A stretch of 59,122 nucleotides of DNA, taken from the NCBI RefSeq assembly GCF_003999195.1, contig NZ_RJVR01000263.1, positions 1 to 59,122 on the forward strand. The letters are read 5' to 3'. Positions 35,615 to 44,155 of this stretch are shown piece after piece. The translations under genes and the position numbers were made by a program. Under the pieces are notes generated by a model. The model worked only from the letters and a program-made list of their open reading frames with translations. It ran no database searches and was not told the origin of the DNA. Position 1 is the first letter of the stretch. Each line of letters opens with the position of its first letter. The stretch comes from Streptomyces soli (GTDB lineage: Bacteria > Actinomycetota > Actinomycetes > Streptomycetales > Streptomycetaceae).

Positions 35615-36955
35615 CTACTTGGCCTCCCTGCTGGCGAGTTCGAGCTCGGTCTCACCGATGCCGTACGCGGCCGGGACATGTTCGCCGGCCAGATAGAGCC
35701 GCTCGGCGAACTCACGGGGGACGGGATGGTGCTCGTACCAGCCGCGTACGATCCGGTCGGCGGCCAGCGGTTCGGCGCGGAAGCGGGTGGCGGTGGTGAG
35801 GATGAAGTTGTCGCGGCCCCGGGAGGACAGGAAGGCGATCTCGGAGACGCGGCGGGTGCCGTCGACGTCCCTTCTCAGCTGGATGATGACGTCCACGGCG
35901 CTGTTGATCTGATCGCGGAGAGCCTCGAAGGGGATCTTCACCTCGGACATCGACGCCAGGGTCTGAAGGCGCAGCACCGCGTCCTCCGCGGAGTTGGCGT
36001 GGACGGTGGCGAGTGATCCGTCGTGGCCGGTGGACATGGCTTGGAGCATGTCGAGGGTCTCGCCGCCGCGGACCTCGCCGACGATGATGCGGTCGGGGCG
36101 CATGCGCAGGGAGTTGCGTACGAGATCGCGGATGGTGATGCGGCCCTCGCCCTCGACGTTCGGGGGGCGGGTTTCGAGACGTATGACGTGCTCCTGCTGG
36201 AGCTGCAGCTCGGCGGCGTCCTCGACGGTGATGATGCGCTCGATGTCGGGGATCAGGCCGGAGAGGGAGTTGAGGAGGGTCGTCTTCCCGGAGCCCGTGC
36301 CGCCGCTGACGATGATGTTGAAGCGACTCCGGACGAGGGCGGCGAGCAGCATCAACATGTGCTCGTCGAGGGTTCCGAGGCCGATCAGCTCGCTGAGCGT
36401 GTACGCGCGCGGGAAACGGCGGATGGTGAGCGTCGGGCCGGAGAGCGACAGCGGGGGGATGATGACGTTGACCCGCTCGCCGGAGGGCAGGCGGGCGTCG
36501 ACCATCGGATTCGACTCGTCCACACGGCGGTTGACGGTCGAGACGATGCGCTCGATGGTCTGCAGCAGTTGCTCGGCTGAGCTGAAGCGGGCGTCGACCT
36601 GCTCGATGCGGCCGCCGCGCTCGATGTAGATCTTGTCCGGGCCGTTGACCATGATCTCGGTGATCGAGGCGTCCTCGAGGAGCGGCTCGAGAATGCCGAG
36701 GCCCAGGGCCTCGTCCACGACACGGCGGATGATCCCGGTGCGCTCCTTCGGCGACAGCACCGGGCCTTCACGGCTGATGATGTGGCCCAGCACCCGTTCC
36801 AGGCGCAGCCGTCGCTCGGCGGCCGCCAGCGCCGACATCTCGGCGAGGTCGATCTCCTGCAACAGCTTCGCCCGGTACACGGCGACCAGATGGCCCTGTT
36901 GCGTCTGCGGGGCGCTCTCGTCGGCTGCCGCACCGAGGCGATCGCGGAGGCTCAT
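35615..36955 (-). CDS. tadA: TadA/CpaF secretion ATPase
   Basis: A 446-residue hexameric ATPase powering pilus assembly. N-terminal domain with EPLLEDASITEIMVNGPDKI; Walker A SGGTGSGKTTLLNSLSG; Asp box and Walker B around ITVEDAAELQLQQEHVI, MRPDRIIVGEVRGGE, HDGSLATVHANSAEDAV. The start overlaps the TadE stop by 4 bp (36952-36955). Confidence 0.95.
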   Translation of the reverse strand: MSLRDRLGAAADESAPQTQQGHLVAVYRAKLLQEIDLAEMSALAAAERRLRLERVLGHIISREGPVLSPKERTGIIRRVVDEALGLGILEPLLEDASITEIMVNGPDKIYIERGGRIEQVDARFSSAEQLLQTIERIVSTVNRRVDESNPMVDARLPSGERVNVIIPPLSLSGPTLTIRRFPRAYTLSELIGLGTLDEHMLMLLAALVRSRFNIIVSGGTGSGKTTLLNSLSGLIPDIERIITVEDAAELQLQQEHVIRLETRPPNVEGEGRITIRDLVRNSLRMRPDRIIVGEVRGGETLDMLQAMSTGHDGSLATVHANSAEDAVLRLQTLASMSEVKIPFEALRDQINSAVDVIIQLRRDVDGTRRVSEIAFLSSRGRDNFILTTATRFRAEPLAADRIVRGWYEHHPVPREFAERLYLAGEHVPAAYGIGETELELASREAK

Positions 36956-37431
36956 GGCGTCGTGTCCTCCTTCGGCATCGTGGCGGACCGGCTGACGGGA
37001 TCGAACACGTCCACGCCCGGAATGACGGAGGGGATCTTGATGGTGGCGGTCGCCTTGACCGCATCGCCGCCGACGGTCGTGATCTGAATCTGCGTTCCCG
37101 GGCGCAGCCAGTCGCTCACCGCGTCCAGGCCTGCGGCCTCCCCGCTGACGGGTGGGTCGTGCTTGGCCGCCATACGGGCGGCGGTGCGGGCGGCCGTGCC
37201 GGCTTGGCTGGCGGTGTAGGCGACGAGGCCGAGCTGGATTCCGGCCAGGGCGATGAGGAGCAGGATCGGGAGTACGCCCAGGAATTCAAGGGATGCGCTG
37301 CCGCGTTCGCGGCGGTTCTGTGCGTTGCCGGGTGCGGCGCCGTTGCGACTGCGGCGGGCGGAGACGCATCCGCTGGGGTGCGGCCCGTTGCCGGGTGCGG
37401 CGCCGTTGCGCCTGCGGCGGGCTGCTCCCAC
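36952..37431 (-). CDS. TadE-like protein, 5' end altered by repeats
   Basis: The TadE core ERGSASLEFLGVLPILLLIA, LAGIQLGLVAYTASQAGTAA is intact, with about 75 extracellular residues after it. Upstream the frame contains no ordinary start codon until GTG 37431; the intervening 45 codons come from a 37-bp repeat present twice with a 63-bp period (37323-37359, 37386-37422), giving duplicated RNGAAPGN peptides. Orthologues begin only about 10 residues before the SLEFLG motif as I recall. So either the start lies in repeat sequence or the gene is poorly translated. Confidence 0.7.
   Translation of the reverse strand: MGAARRRRNGAAPGNGPHPSGCVSARRSRNGAAPGNAQNRRERGSASLEFLGVLPILLLIALAGIQLGLVAYTASQAGTAARTAARMAAKHDPPVSGEAAGLDAVSDWLRPGTQIQITTVGGDAVKATATIKIPSVIPGVDVFDPVSRSATMPKEDTTP
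37323..37422. repeat. In-frame 37-bp direct repeat inside the TadE 5' region
   Basis: CGTTGCCGGGTGCGGCGCCG starts both copies (37323, 37386); they are 37 bp long, differ at one base, and are offset by 63 bp, a multiple of three, so the frame stays open. Confidence 0.85.
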
Positions 37432-37643
37432 CCTCCCCCAGCCTTCGGCCGGTGGGGGCACTCCCCCTCGCTTGGCTGGGGGCACCCCCCCCACCACCAC
37501 CCAGCCGCCAGGCTGGGGGAGGACCCCCATCTCGCTTCGCTCGCCCGTTGCTCCGAGCCGTGGGGTCGGGGCCTCTCGTGGTGGGTTGCTCGCCGTCGGC
37601 GACTGCGCGCAAACGGCAGGCGGGAAAGAACCCCGGTGCAGGG
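37431..37643. repeat. GC repeat array between the TadZ-TadE fusion and TadE
   Basis: About 210 bp without a gene. The left half has GGGGG/CCCCC palindromes related to those at 11785 and 45425, including an exact copy of CCCAGCCGCCAGGCTGGGGG (37501). The right half holds TCGCTTCGCTCGCCCGTTGC and TTGCTCGCCGTCGGCGACTG-type sequence, resembling other dispersed Streptomyces repeats. It breaks an otherwise tightly packed operon. Confidence 0.75.
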
Positions 37644-39221
37644 TCACTTCGTGACCCCCTCGTCGACGGCGGAGGCGTGGCCCGTGACGGTGAGGGGGAA
37701 GTCGATGGCGCCGGGGAAGAGGACGGGGACGTGGAGGCCGACGGTGACGGTGACCTGTCCGTTGGCGGTCTGGGTGCCGACCGAAGAGGAGCTGACCCAC
37801 GCGCCGGGGAGGTCGCTGCGCGCGGCGGCAGCCGGATCCTGGCCGACCGCGGCGGCCCGGGCGGCCTCGTCCGCGGCGTTGCCGGCCAGAGTGAAGGTGT
37901 AGCCGGCGAGGACGGCCTGCCAGACGAGGATGAGGGTGATGAGGATGACCGGGGTCATGCCCAGGGTCTCCAGGGTGACCTGGCCTCGGTCGCCTCGGCC
38001 GCCTCGGTCCTTGCGGCCGCGCCGGGCGGACGGGCGGGCGTGCCCGGGCGCGACGAGGCCGAGTTCGGCCGCGAGCGCCCACAGGCCCTGCTTGACGGTG
38101 GAGCGGTTGTCGAGGTCCTGGAGGCGCCCGGCGTCCACGACGGCCTGGAGCTCCTTGTACGCCGCCGGGACGACGGAGGTCGCGACCCGGGTGCCGGTGA
38201 TGCGGCCGATGAGCGAGGGCTGGATCTCCGTACCGCGGGTGTAGCGGTTGACGGCGACGGTGACGTCCTGGGGCTTGCGGATCTGGAGCCGGTCCCACAT
38301 CCGGACCATGCGCTTGGCGGCTCGCACGGCCACCACGTCCGGCGTCGTGACCAGCACCGCGGCGTCGGCCGTCTCGAGGGCGACGGCGTTGGCGCTGGTC
38401 ATCTGGGTGCCGCAGTCCACGACCACGACTTCGTAGCGTTGCCGCAGGGCGTGCAGTACCTGCCGGGCGGCCCGGTCGGTGACTTCCTCGCCGCGTTCGC
38501 CGTCGCCGGGGGCCAGCAGCAGGGCGGGGCCGGCCTCGTGGACGTACATCGCGTCCTGGAGGACCCGCGACGTGACGTCGTTGATGTCGGCGAGGTCGGC
38601 CATCGAGCGGCGGAACTGCACGTCCAGGTAGGAGGCGATGTCACCGCCCTGGAGGTCCATGTCGACCAGCGCGGTCGACTTGCCCGCCGAGTGCGCGGCC
38701 AGGGCGAGCTGGACGGCGCTGACCGTGGTCCCGACCCCGCCCTTGGCTCCGGCGACGGCGACCAGGAAGCCGCCGGGGACGGCGGGCAGGGCGGCGGCGC
38801 GGGCCGGCGAGAGGTGGCGCCGTACGCCGGCGGCCCAGGCGGCGGCGGCCTGGATACGGGCGCCCAACTCGTCGTACGACAGCGGGAGAGCGACGAGGCC
38901 GCGGGCGCCGGAATCCATGGCGCCGGACATGACGGCCGGGCTGGGCTCGGCGGTGAGCAGCACGACACCGACGGCCGGGAAGCGCAGCGCGATCTCGCGG
39001 ACGACCTCCAGGGCGGGCATCGGCGTGATGAGGTCGTGGACGACGACGACCTCGGGGAGTTCGTCGAGACCGGCCTCGGCGGCGCGGGCGAGGGCGTCGA
39101 GGAGCGCGGTGGAGTCCGGGAGGGCGGGGGCGGGTTCGGTGCCGGGCAGTTGGTTGAGCAGGCCGGTGAGGGCGCGGGCGGTGTCGGGGTCCGGGGTCCC
39201 TGACAGGATCCGTACGGTCAC
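37644..39221 (-). CDS. CpaE/TadZ-like ATPase fused to a TadE-like domain
   Basis: 525 residues. Residues 1-115 form a receiver-like domain; a MinD/ParA-type ATPase follows (VAVAGAKGGVGTTVSAVQLA, LVDMDLQGGDIASYLD, VVVDCGTQMTSANAVALETA) to about 385. A basic linker (RRGRKDRGGRGDRG) leads to a TadE-like tail VTLETLGMTPVILITLILVW and AGYTFTLAGNAADEAARAAA. The first part localises the pilus machine; the second is a membrane-anchored minor component. I recall this fusion from other Streptomyces. GTG 39221 has GGGAGG upstream. Confidence 0.9.
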   Translation of the reverse strand: MTVRILSGTPDPDTARALTGLLNQLPGTEPAPALPDSTALLDALARAAEAGLDELPEVVVVHDLITPMPALEVVREIALRFPAVGVVLLTAEPSPAVMSGAMDSGARGLVALPLSYDELGARIQAAAAWAAGVRRHLSPARAAALPAVPGGFLVAVAGAKGGVGTTVSAVQLALAAHSAGKSTALVDMDLQGGDIASYLDVQFRRSMADLADINDVTSRVLQDAMYVHEAGPALLLAPGDGERGEEVTDRAARQVLHALRQRYEVVVVDCGTQMTSANAVALETADAAVLVTTPDVVAVRAAKRMVRMWDRLQIRKPQDVTVAVNRYTRGTEIQPSLIGRITGTRVATSVVPAAYKELQAVVDAGRLQDLDNRSTVKQGLWALAAELGLVAPGHARPSARRGRKDRGGRGDRGQVTLETLGMTPVILITLILVWQAVLAGYTFTLAGNAADEAARAAAVGQDPAAAARSDLPGAWVSSSSVGTQTANGQVTVTVGLHVPVLFPGAIDFPLTVTGHASAVDEGVTK

Positions 39222-39264
39222 GGGCGGCCTCCCGGAGCTGTGGCGGCGACGGCGGCCGGCGGGG

Positions 39265-39978
39265 TCACGGCTTACCCCCGTCGCCCGCCAGGGTGTACGT
39301 GCGGTCGCCGGTGGACGGGGTGCTGTTGTCCCCGGGGGCGACCAGTGCCAGCCGTACGTGCCGGGCGAAGGATTCGGCGAAGGCGACCCGCTGGGCGTCC
39401 TGGGCGCTGAGGGCGAAGGTGATGGGGACGCCCTTGCTGGAGACCCGGTTGGAGTCGGTGCTGGTGTCGAAGGCCTTGATCTGGCCGACGTCGATGACCT
39501 GGGCACCAGTGACGATGATCTTCGAGACGTCAGGGTCGGTGTCCTTGCGGCCCGCGAAGGTCGCGAAGATGTTGACCTTGGCACCCGGGGTGATCTTGCC
39601 GGCCACGCCGGTCTCCGCGTCGATCATGATGGCGATCTCCATCTGTCCGGCCTGCAGGGCGGGCCGGTCGGCGACCATGTCCGACTGGAGCAGCGAGCCG
39701 CGCTTGAGCGCGGTGGCGGCCATCTTCCCGTTCACCTCGGCGAGATCGCGCACGGCGGTGGTGGGCAGCCACCGCTTCGGTATCTGGATCTTCTGGACCT
39801 GGGCGGCGGTCACGCTCTGGTACGCCGGTACGTCCTTGGTCAGCCGGTAGGCGGTGACCTTGGGGCCCACCTGGGAGCGCGCGTCGCCGATGACAGAGAG
39901 CACCCCGGCGAAGGCGGCGACCGCGCACAGCGCGGAGACCACGAGGAGGACGACGCCGCGCCGCTGACGTGAATTCAT
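39265..39978 (-). CDS. cpaB: CpaB/RcpC-like Flp pilus assembly protein (SAF domain)
   Basis: A 237-residue protein with one N-terminal membrane helix (GVVLLVVSALCAVAAFAGVL) and a SAF domain (TAYRLTKDVPAYQSVTAAQV, ALKRGSLLQSDMV) followed by a beta domain with VAGKITPGAKVNIFATF. It acts on the outside of the membrane at the pilus base. 43 bp before the TadZ-TadE gene. Confidence 0.9.
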   Translation of the reverse strand: MNSRQRRGVVLLVVSALCAVAAFAGVLSVIGDARSQVGPKVTAYRLTKDVPAYQSVTAAQVQKIQIPKRWLPTTAVRDLAEVNGKMAATALKRGSLLQSDMVADRPALQAGQMEIAIMIDAETGVAGKITPGAKVNIFATFAGRKDTDPDVSKIIVTGAQVIDVGQIKAFDTSTDSNRVSSKGVPITFALSAQDAQRVAFAESFARHVRLALVAPGDNSTPSTGDRTYTLAGDGGKP

Positions 39979-39990
39979 GGGTGTGGGGCC

Positions 39991-40824
39991 CTATCGCTCT
40001 ATCGCTCTTGCGCTACTGCTGCCGGTTGACGTTGGTGTCACTGACTGCGGAGTCCTTACCCGCCCATCGACCTTCGCAGAGCAGAAAAGGCACTGATCTC
40101 CGATGACCTCGAGTCCGCACCAGCCACAGGTGTCCCGGCGGACCGAGGTCACGACCTGGTACAGAACGCCCACATCGGCGATGTACGCGACGAATTCGAC
40201 CAGCCGCCCCGTTCCCCACCAGCGCGCGGAGTCGGACGGCAGCGGCACGTTGCGGGTGTACTGGGTGCGCCAGGCGCGGGCCAGCGGGCCCTTGACCCAG
40301 CCGGGGTCGACGCCCTGTCCGGTGGCGACGGCGAGCTGGGTGACGAAGGCGGGGCCGGCCGGAACGGCGGAGTCGTCGGCCGGCGCGAGATACGGCTCGG
40401 GGTGGGCGATCGCGGCGAAGTGCCGTCCCGGGACGAGGGACTTCAGGTGGGCGCCCACCGGCACATCGATGCGGTCCAGCTTGGCCACCGAGCCCAGCAG
40501 CGCCCCGGCGTAGAGGTAGTGCGACAGCAGCCGGGCCGCGCCGGCCAGCACACCGGGGCCCAGGTCGGTGCCGGCGAGCTGCCGCAGCTGCTCGGCGAGC
40601 AGCGCCCCGGCGAGCGGCGGCAGGTCGACGGGGACGATCGCCAGCCGCTCGGAGTCCAGCGCGGCCCGCAGGGTGTGCATGCGGCGGCGTACGGGATCGG
40701 CGGGCTCGGGCGGTACGAGGGCGACGACGTGGCCGTACGCCTCCAGCGTGGCGACGGTCCGTACGAGGTGCTGCTCGAGCGGGACCGCGAGATCGTCCGC
40801 CGTCACCGCTATGACGCTCGACAA
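39991..40824 (-). CDS. Tad-cluster protein with C-terminal zinc ribbon, unknown function
   Basis: 277 residues. No membrane helix. Residues 1-210 show an alpha/beta region (VIAVTADDLAVPLEQHLVRT, GHVVALVPPEPADP, RRMHTLRAALDSERLAIV), followed by VEFVAYIADVGVLYQVVTSV and a CxxC...CxxC zinc ribbon (CGWCGLEVIGDQCLFC). First gene of the minus-strand Tad run, 12 bp before cpaB, so it is probably a cluster-specific cytoplasmic factor. TTG 40824 is used because GGAGG lies just upstream; I do not recognise the family. Confidence 0.75.
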   Translation of the reverse strand: MSSVIAVTADDLAVPLEQHLVRTVATLEAYGHVVALVPPEPADPVRRRMHTLRAALDSERLAIVPVDLPPLAGALLAEQLRQLAGTDLGPGVLAGAARLLSHYLYAGALLGSVAKLDRIDVPVGAHLKSLVPGRHFAAIAHPEPYLAPADDSAVPAGPAFVTQLAVATGQGVDPGWVKGPLARAWRTQYTRNVPLPSDSARWWGTGRLVEFVAYIADVGVLYQVVTSVRRDTCGWCGLEVIGDQCLFCSAKVDGRVRTPQSVTPTSTGSSSARAIER

Positions 40825-40934
40825 CCCTGCACCTCCCCGCCGCGACCTATGCGGGGTGAGCTTATCGGAGGGTAGTGGGACCAGTGCGGAAAGTTGTCGA
40901 ACACTTGGGTAACTCACTACCCATCAGTCTCGAG

Positions 40935-40968
40935 AGGTCTTGACCAATTCATTGGTCTGGACCAGACT
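40935..40968 (+). promoter_or_regulatory. Chitinase promoter with two DasR-type boxes
   Basis: AGGTCTTGACCA (40935-40946) and TGGTCTGGACCA (40953-40964) are near-palindromic 12-mers matching the direct repeats of Streptomyces chitinase promoters and the DasR consensus (TGGTCTAGACCA). They overlap a -35 TTGACC (40940) and a -10 CAGACT (40963) spaced 17 bp. DasR represses until glucosamine-6-phosphate signals chitin turnover. Confidence 0.8.
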
Positions 40969-40998
40969 GCCTCAACTCCCACCCCCCAGGAGGCAGTT

Positions 40999-42492
40999 GT
41001 GCAACGTGCGCTCAGAGCGGCGGCCGCCGTCGCCGCGGCCGCCCTCTCGGTAGCGGGTCTCGCCGCCGCCACGTCCGGCACCGCGACAGCCGCGGACGCC
41101 AACCTCGTCACCAACCCCGGCTTCGAGAGCGGGCTTTCCGGCTGGACCTGTACGGCATCGAGCGGCGCCGCCGTCAGCAGCCCCGTCCACGGCGGTTCGG
41201 GGGCCCTCAAGGCCACCCCGACCTCGTCCGACAACGCACAGTGCACCCAGACCGTCAGCGTGAAGCCCAGCTCCAGCTACACCCTGAGCGCCTACGTCCA
41301 GGGCAGTTACGTCTACCTCGGCGCCACGGGCACCGGCACAAGCGACGTCTCTACCTGGACGCCGTCCGCGTCCTCGTACAGCCAGCTCAGCACCAGCTTC
41401 ACCACCGGTGCGAGCACCACCTCGGTCACGCTCTACCTGCACGGCTGGTACGCCCAGCCCGCGTACTACGCCGACGACGTCAGCCTCACCGGCCCGGCCG
41501 GCACCGCGACCCCGACCCCCACGGCGACGCCGACGCCCACCCCGACGCCGACCCCCACACCCACGCCGACCCCCACGCCGACTCCCACCCCGACCGCCAC
41601 CGGCGGTGGTTCCCTGCCCAAGCACGCCCTTACCGGCTACTGGCAGAACTTCAACAACGGCGCGACCGTCCAGACCATCGCCCAGGTGCAGAACCAGTAC
41701 GACATCATCGCGGTGGCCTTCGCCGACGCCACGACCACTCCCGGCGCGGTCTCCTTCACCCTCGACCCGGCGCTCAACTACTCCGCGTCGCAGTTCAAGG
41801 CCGACATCGCGGCCAAGAAGGCAGCCGGCAAGAAGGTCATCATCTCGGTCGGCGGCCAGAACGGCACCATCAGCGTCACCGACTCCACCTCGGCGACGAA
41901 CTTCGCCAACAGCGTCTACTCGCTGATGCAGACGTACGGGTTCGACGGCGTCGACATCGACCTCGAGAACGGCATCAACTCCACCTACATGTCGCAGGCG
42001 CTGCGCTCGCTGTCCTCGAAGGCGGGCTCCGGGCTCATCATCACCATGGCCCCGCAGACCATCGACATGCAGTCCAAGTCCAGCGGCTACTTCGCCACCG
42101 CGCTGAACATCAAGGACATCCTGACCGTCGTCAACACCCAGTTCTACAACAGCGGTTCCATGAACGGCTGCGACGGCAACGTCTACTCCCAGGGCACCGT
42201 CAACTTCATCACCGCCCTTGCCTGCATACAGCTCCAGGGCGGCCTCGCCCCCTCCCAGGTCGGCCTGGGCCTGCCCGCCTCCACCAGCGCCGCCGGCAGC
42301 GGCTACGTCTCCCCCAGCGTCGTCAACGCCGCCCTCGACTGCCTCACCCAGGGCACGAACTGCGGATCCTTCAAACCGTCCACCACCTACCCCGCCCTGC
42401 GCGGCGCGATGACCTGGTCCACCAACTGGGACGCGTCCAACGGGAACTCCTTCTCCAACACGGTCGGCGCGCACCTTCACGCGCTGCCGTAG
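40999..42492 (+). CDS. Secreted GH18 chitinase with N-terminal carbohydrate-binding module
   Basis: A 497-residue exoenzyme: Sec signal (ALRAAAAVAAAALSVAGLAA), a CBM4/9-like beta-sandwich (ANLVTNPGFESGLSGWTCTA to about 170), a Thr-Pro linker of about 30 residues, then a GH18 barrel with LTGYWQNFNNGA, VIISVGGQNG and the catalytic DGVDIDLE (E323 the acid). GTG 40999 has AGGAGG upstream. Expression is expected to be chitin-inducible through DasR boxes. The Thr-Pro linker is encoded by a short tandem DNA repeat near 41505-41600. Confidence 0.95.
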   Translation: MQRALRAAAAVAAAALSVAGLAAATSGTATAADANLVTNPGFESGLSGWTCTASSGAAVSSPVHGGSGALKATPTSSDNAQCTQTVSVKPSSSYTLSAYVQGSYVYLGATGTGTSDVSTWTPSASSYSQLSTSFTTGASTTSVTLYLHGWYAQPAYYADDVSLTGPAGTATPTPTATPTPTPTPTPTPTPTPTPTPTPTATGGGSLPKHALTGYWQNFNNGATVQTIAQVQNQYDIIAVAFADATTTPGAVSFTLDPALNYSASQFKADIAAKKAAGKKVIISVGGQNGTISVTDSTSATNFANSVYSLMQTYGFDGVDIDLENGINSTYMSQALRSLSSKAGSGLIITMAPQTIDMQSKSSGYFATALNIKDILTVVNTQFYNSGSMNGCDGNVYSQGTVNFITALACIQLQGGLAPSQVGLGLPASTSAAGSGYVSPSVVNAALDCLTQGTNCGSFKPSTTYPALRGAMTWSTNWDASNGNSFSNTVGAHLHALP

Positions 42493-42857
42493 CTCCGGAC
42501 CGGTCGCCGGACGGGCGTGAGCGGATCCGCCCGCCCGGCGGCCATCAGCGCAAGCCGCGGAGGAGCCCGGATGTCCTGCGTCAGCAGCTCCGGCTTCTCC
42601 ATCGCTGAGAAGTGGCCACCCTCCTCGAACTCCGACCAGTGGACGATGTTGTTGGCCCGCTCCGTGAAGGTCCGGACCGGCAGGAAGTCGTGAGAGAAGA
42701 CGGCGACGCAGGTCGGGACGGTGTTCTGCTCCTCCTTCTCCCAGGCTCCGGACCGGGCATCCTCGAGCGACCCGACGTCGCCGCCGTGCGCGCCCCACCG
42801 TCCGCCGTAGCCGAGCCGCTCGACCAGCTCGATCCACGCCCGATGCCGAAGCGAGCG
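42477..42857 (-). pseudogene. Internally deleted epoxide hydrolase remnant
   Basis: One minus-strand frame gives RAWIELVERLGYGGRWGAHG and GDVGSLEDARSG, then PTCVAVFSHDFLPVRTFTER, ANNIVHWSEFEEGGHFSAME and KPELLTQDIRA. These are the nucleophile-proximal (GAHGGDVGS) and C-terminal catalytic His regions (GGHFSAME) of EphA-type epoxide hydrolases, but they are only about 15 residues apart instead of about 170. No start codon is present, and the frame runs into the end of the chitinase gene. Confidence 0.65.
42507..42538 (+). terminator. Terminator after chitinase
   Basis: An 11-bp stem (CCGGACGGGCG and inverse, one mismatch) with a 10-nt loop, 15 bp past the stop. Confidence 0.5.
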
Positions 42858-42882
42858 CCGGCCGAACTGGGCCTGCTGGGGG

Positions 42883-43296
42883 TCAGTCGAGGACGGCGAG
42901 TGCGTCGATCTCGATGAGCAGGCCTGCCGGCAGGCCGACGTAGACGGTGGTGCGGGCGGCCGGGGCGCTCTTCAGGTCCGCGAAGAAGTCGTTGTAGATC
43001 TCGTTGAGTTCGGCGAAGTGCGCGGTGTCAGTGAGGTAGACGCGGATCATGACGACGTCCTCCCACGTCGCGCCGCCCGTCTCCAGGACCGACTGCACGT
43101 TGGCGAGGGTCTGCAGCGTCTGCTCACGCAGGCCCGGGCCGACCGGCGTGGAGGCCTGCCCCTCTGCGGCCGGGCCGAAGCCCACCTGTCCGGCGACCTG
43201 CAGGATGTTGCCCTTGCGGACGCCGTGCGAGAACTTCGCGGGGGGCGGGGTGTGGGTGGACGGGGTGATCGCGGTCTTGTCGCTCTTACCGCTCAT
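42883..43296 (-). CDS. RidA/YjgF family enamine/imine deaminase
   Basis: A 137-residue RidA family protein. The core is KGNILQVAGQVGFGP, QTLQTLANVQSVLETGGATW, MIRVYLTDTAHFAELNEIYN and the end ARTTVYVGLPAGLLIEIDAL. RidA removes reactive 2-aminoacrylate released by PLP enzymes such as serine dehydratases, which fits the divergent D-serine-dehydratase-like gene. Start codon overlaps the IclR stop (ATGA, 43293-43296). Confidence 0.92.
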   Translation of the reverse strand: MSGKSDKTAITPSTHTPPPAKFSHGVRKGNILQVAGQVGFGPAAEGQASTPVGPGLREQTLQTLANVQSVLETGGATWEDVVMIRVYLTDTAHFAELNEIYNDFFADLKSAPAARTTVYVGLPAGLLIEIDALAVLD

Positions 43297-44048
43297 ACGT
43301 CTTCTTCCTTTCCGGAGAGCTCCCGGCTGATGGCCTCCGCTGTACGGAGCACCAGCGGGCGCAGTGTCAGCAGTTCGTCGGCGCCTACGACGACGTTCGG
43401 CGCGGAGATGGAACAGGCCGCCGCGACCCGGCCGTCGGCGCCGTGGATGGGTGCGGCCAGGCAGTTGATGGACTCCTCGTGCCCCCCGAGGTCGGTGGCC
43501 CAGCCCTGCTCGCGTACCCGGGCCAGCTCGGCGAGGTAGGCGTCGGCGTCCGGAGTGGACTTGGCGGTGTAGCGCGGGTAGTCCAGGCGCTCGGCGAAGG
43601 CGCGGCGCTCGGCTTCCGGCACGTCGGCCAGCAGCAGCTTGGCGACGGCGGCGACGGTTATCGCGACCGGCTTGCCGATCCGCGAGTACATGCGGACCGG
43701 GTAGCGGCTCTCGACCTTGTCAATGTAGACCACCACCTCGCCCTCCTCGTGGACGGCGAGGTGGACGGTGTGGCCGGTCCTCTCGTTGAGCGCCACGAGG
43801 TGCGGGTGGGCGATGCCGCGTACGTCGAGGCTCTCCATCGCCTGCTGCGCGAGGCCGAAGAGGCGGGCGCCGAGGCGGTAGCGCTGGTCGTCCTGGCGGT
43901 AGACCATGCCGTGCTCGTGGAGGGTGTGCAGCAGGCGCAGCGCGGTGGACTTGTGGACGTCCAGGTGGGCCGCCACCTCGGCCAGACTGGCCGGGCCCTC
44001 GGCGAGCAGGGGCAGGATGCGCAGCGCGCGGTCCACTGTCTGGCTCAT
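43293..44048 (-). CDS. IclR family transcriptional regulator
   Basis: 251 residues: N-terminal winged HTH (SLAEVAAHLDVHKSTALRLL) and effector domain with MYSRIGKPVAITVAAVAKLL and EESINCLAAPI. Likely represses the divergent D-amino-acid genes and its own operon with ridA. ATG 44048 (MSQTVDRALRIL) is used; an upstream ATG at 44129 lies within the divergent promoter. The 107-bp promoter gap contains CAACG and TTGCA repeats that could be its operator. Confidence 0.92.
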   Translation of the reverse strand: MSQTVDRALRILPLLAEGPASLAEVAAHLDVHKSTALRLLHTLHEHGMVYRQDDQRYRLGARLFGLAQQAMESLDVRGIAHPHLVALNERTGHTVHLAVHEEGEVVVYIDKVESRYPVRMYSRIGKPVAITVAAVAKLLLADVPEAERRAFAERLDYPRYTAKSTPDADAYLAELARVREQGWATDLGGHEESINCLAAPIHGADGRVAAACSISAPNVVVGADELLTLRPLVLRTAEAISRELSGKEEDV

Positions 44049-44155
44049 GCCGTCGCCCGTCCGTTCTCGCCGTTGACCCGGCGCTGGCCAGGATGTTAGA
44101 CAACGTGGAACACGGTACGCAACGCTCATTGCACATCTTGCAACGGGAGGTTTTC

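Noticed and set aside
41505..41600. CRISPR-like short repeats
   Set aside because: The regular ACCCC-GACGCC units encode the Thr-Pro linker of the chitinase and have no spacers.
40972..42837. A 621-codon frame opposite the chitinase
   Set aside because: Low-complexity GC shadow; the chitinase with signal peptide, linker and catalytic motif is clearly the real gene.
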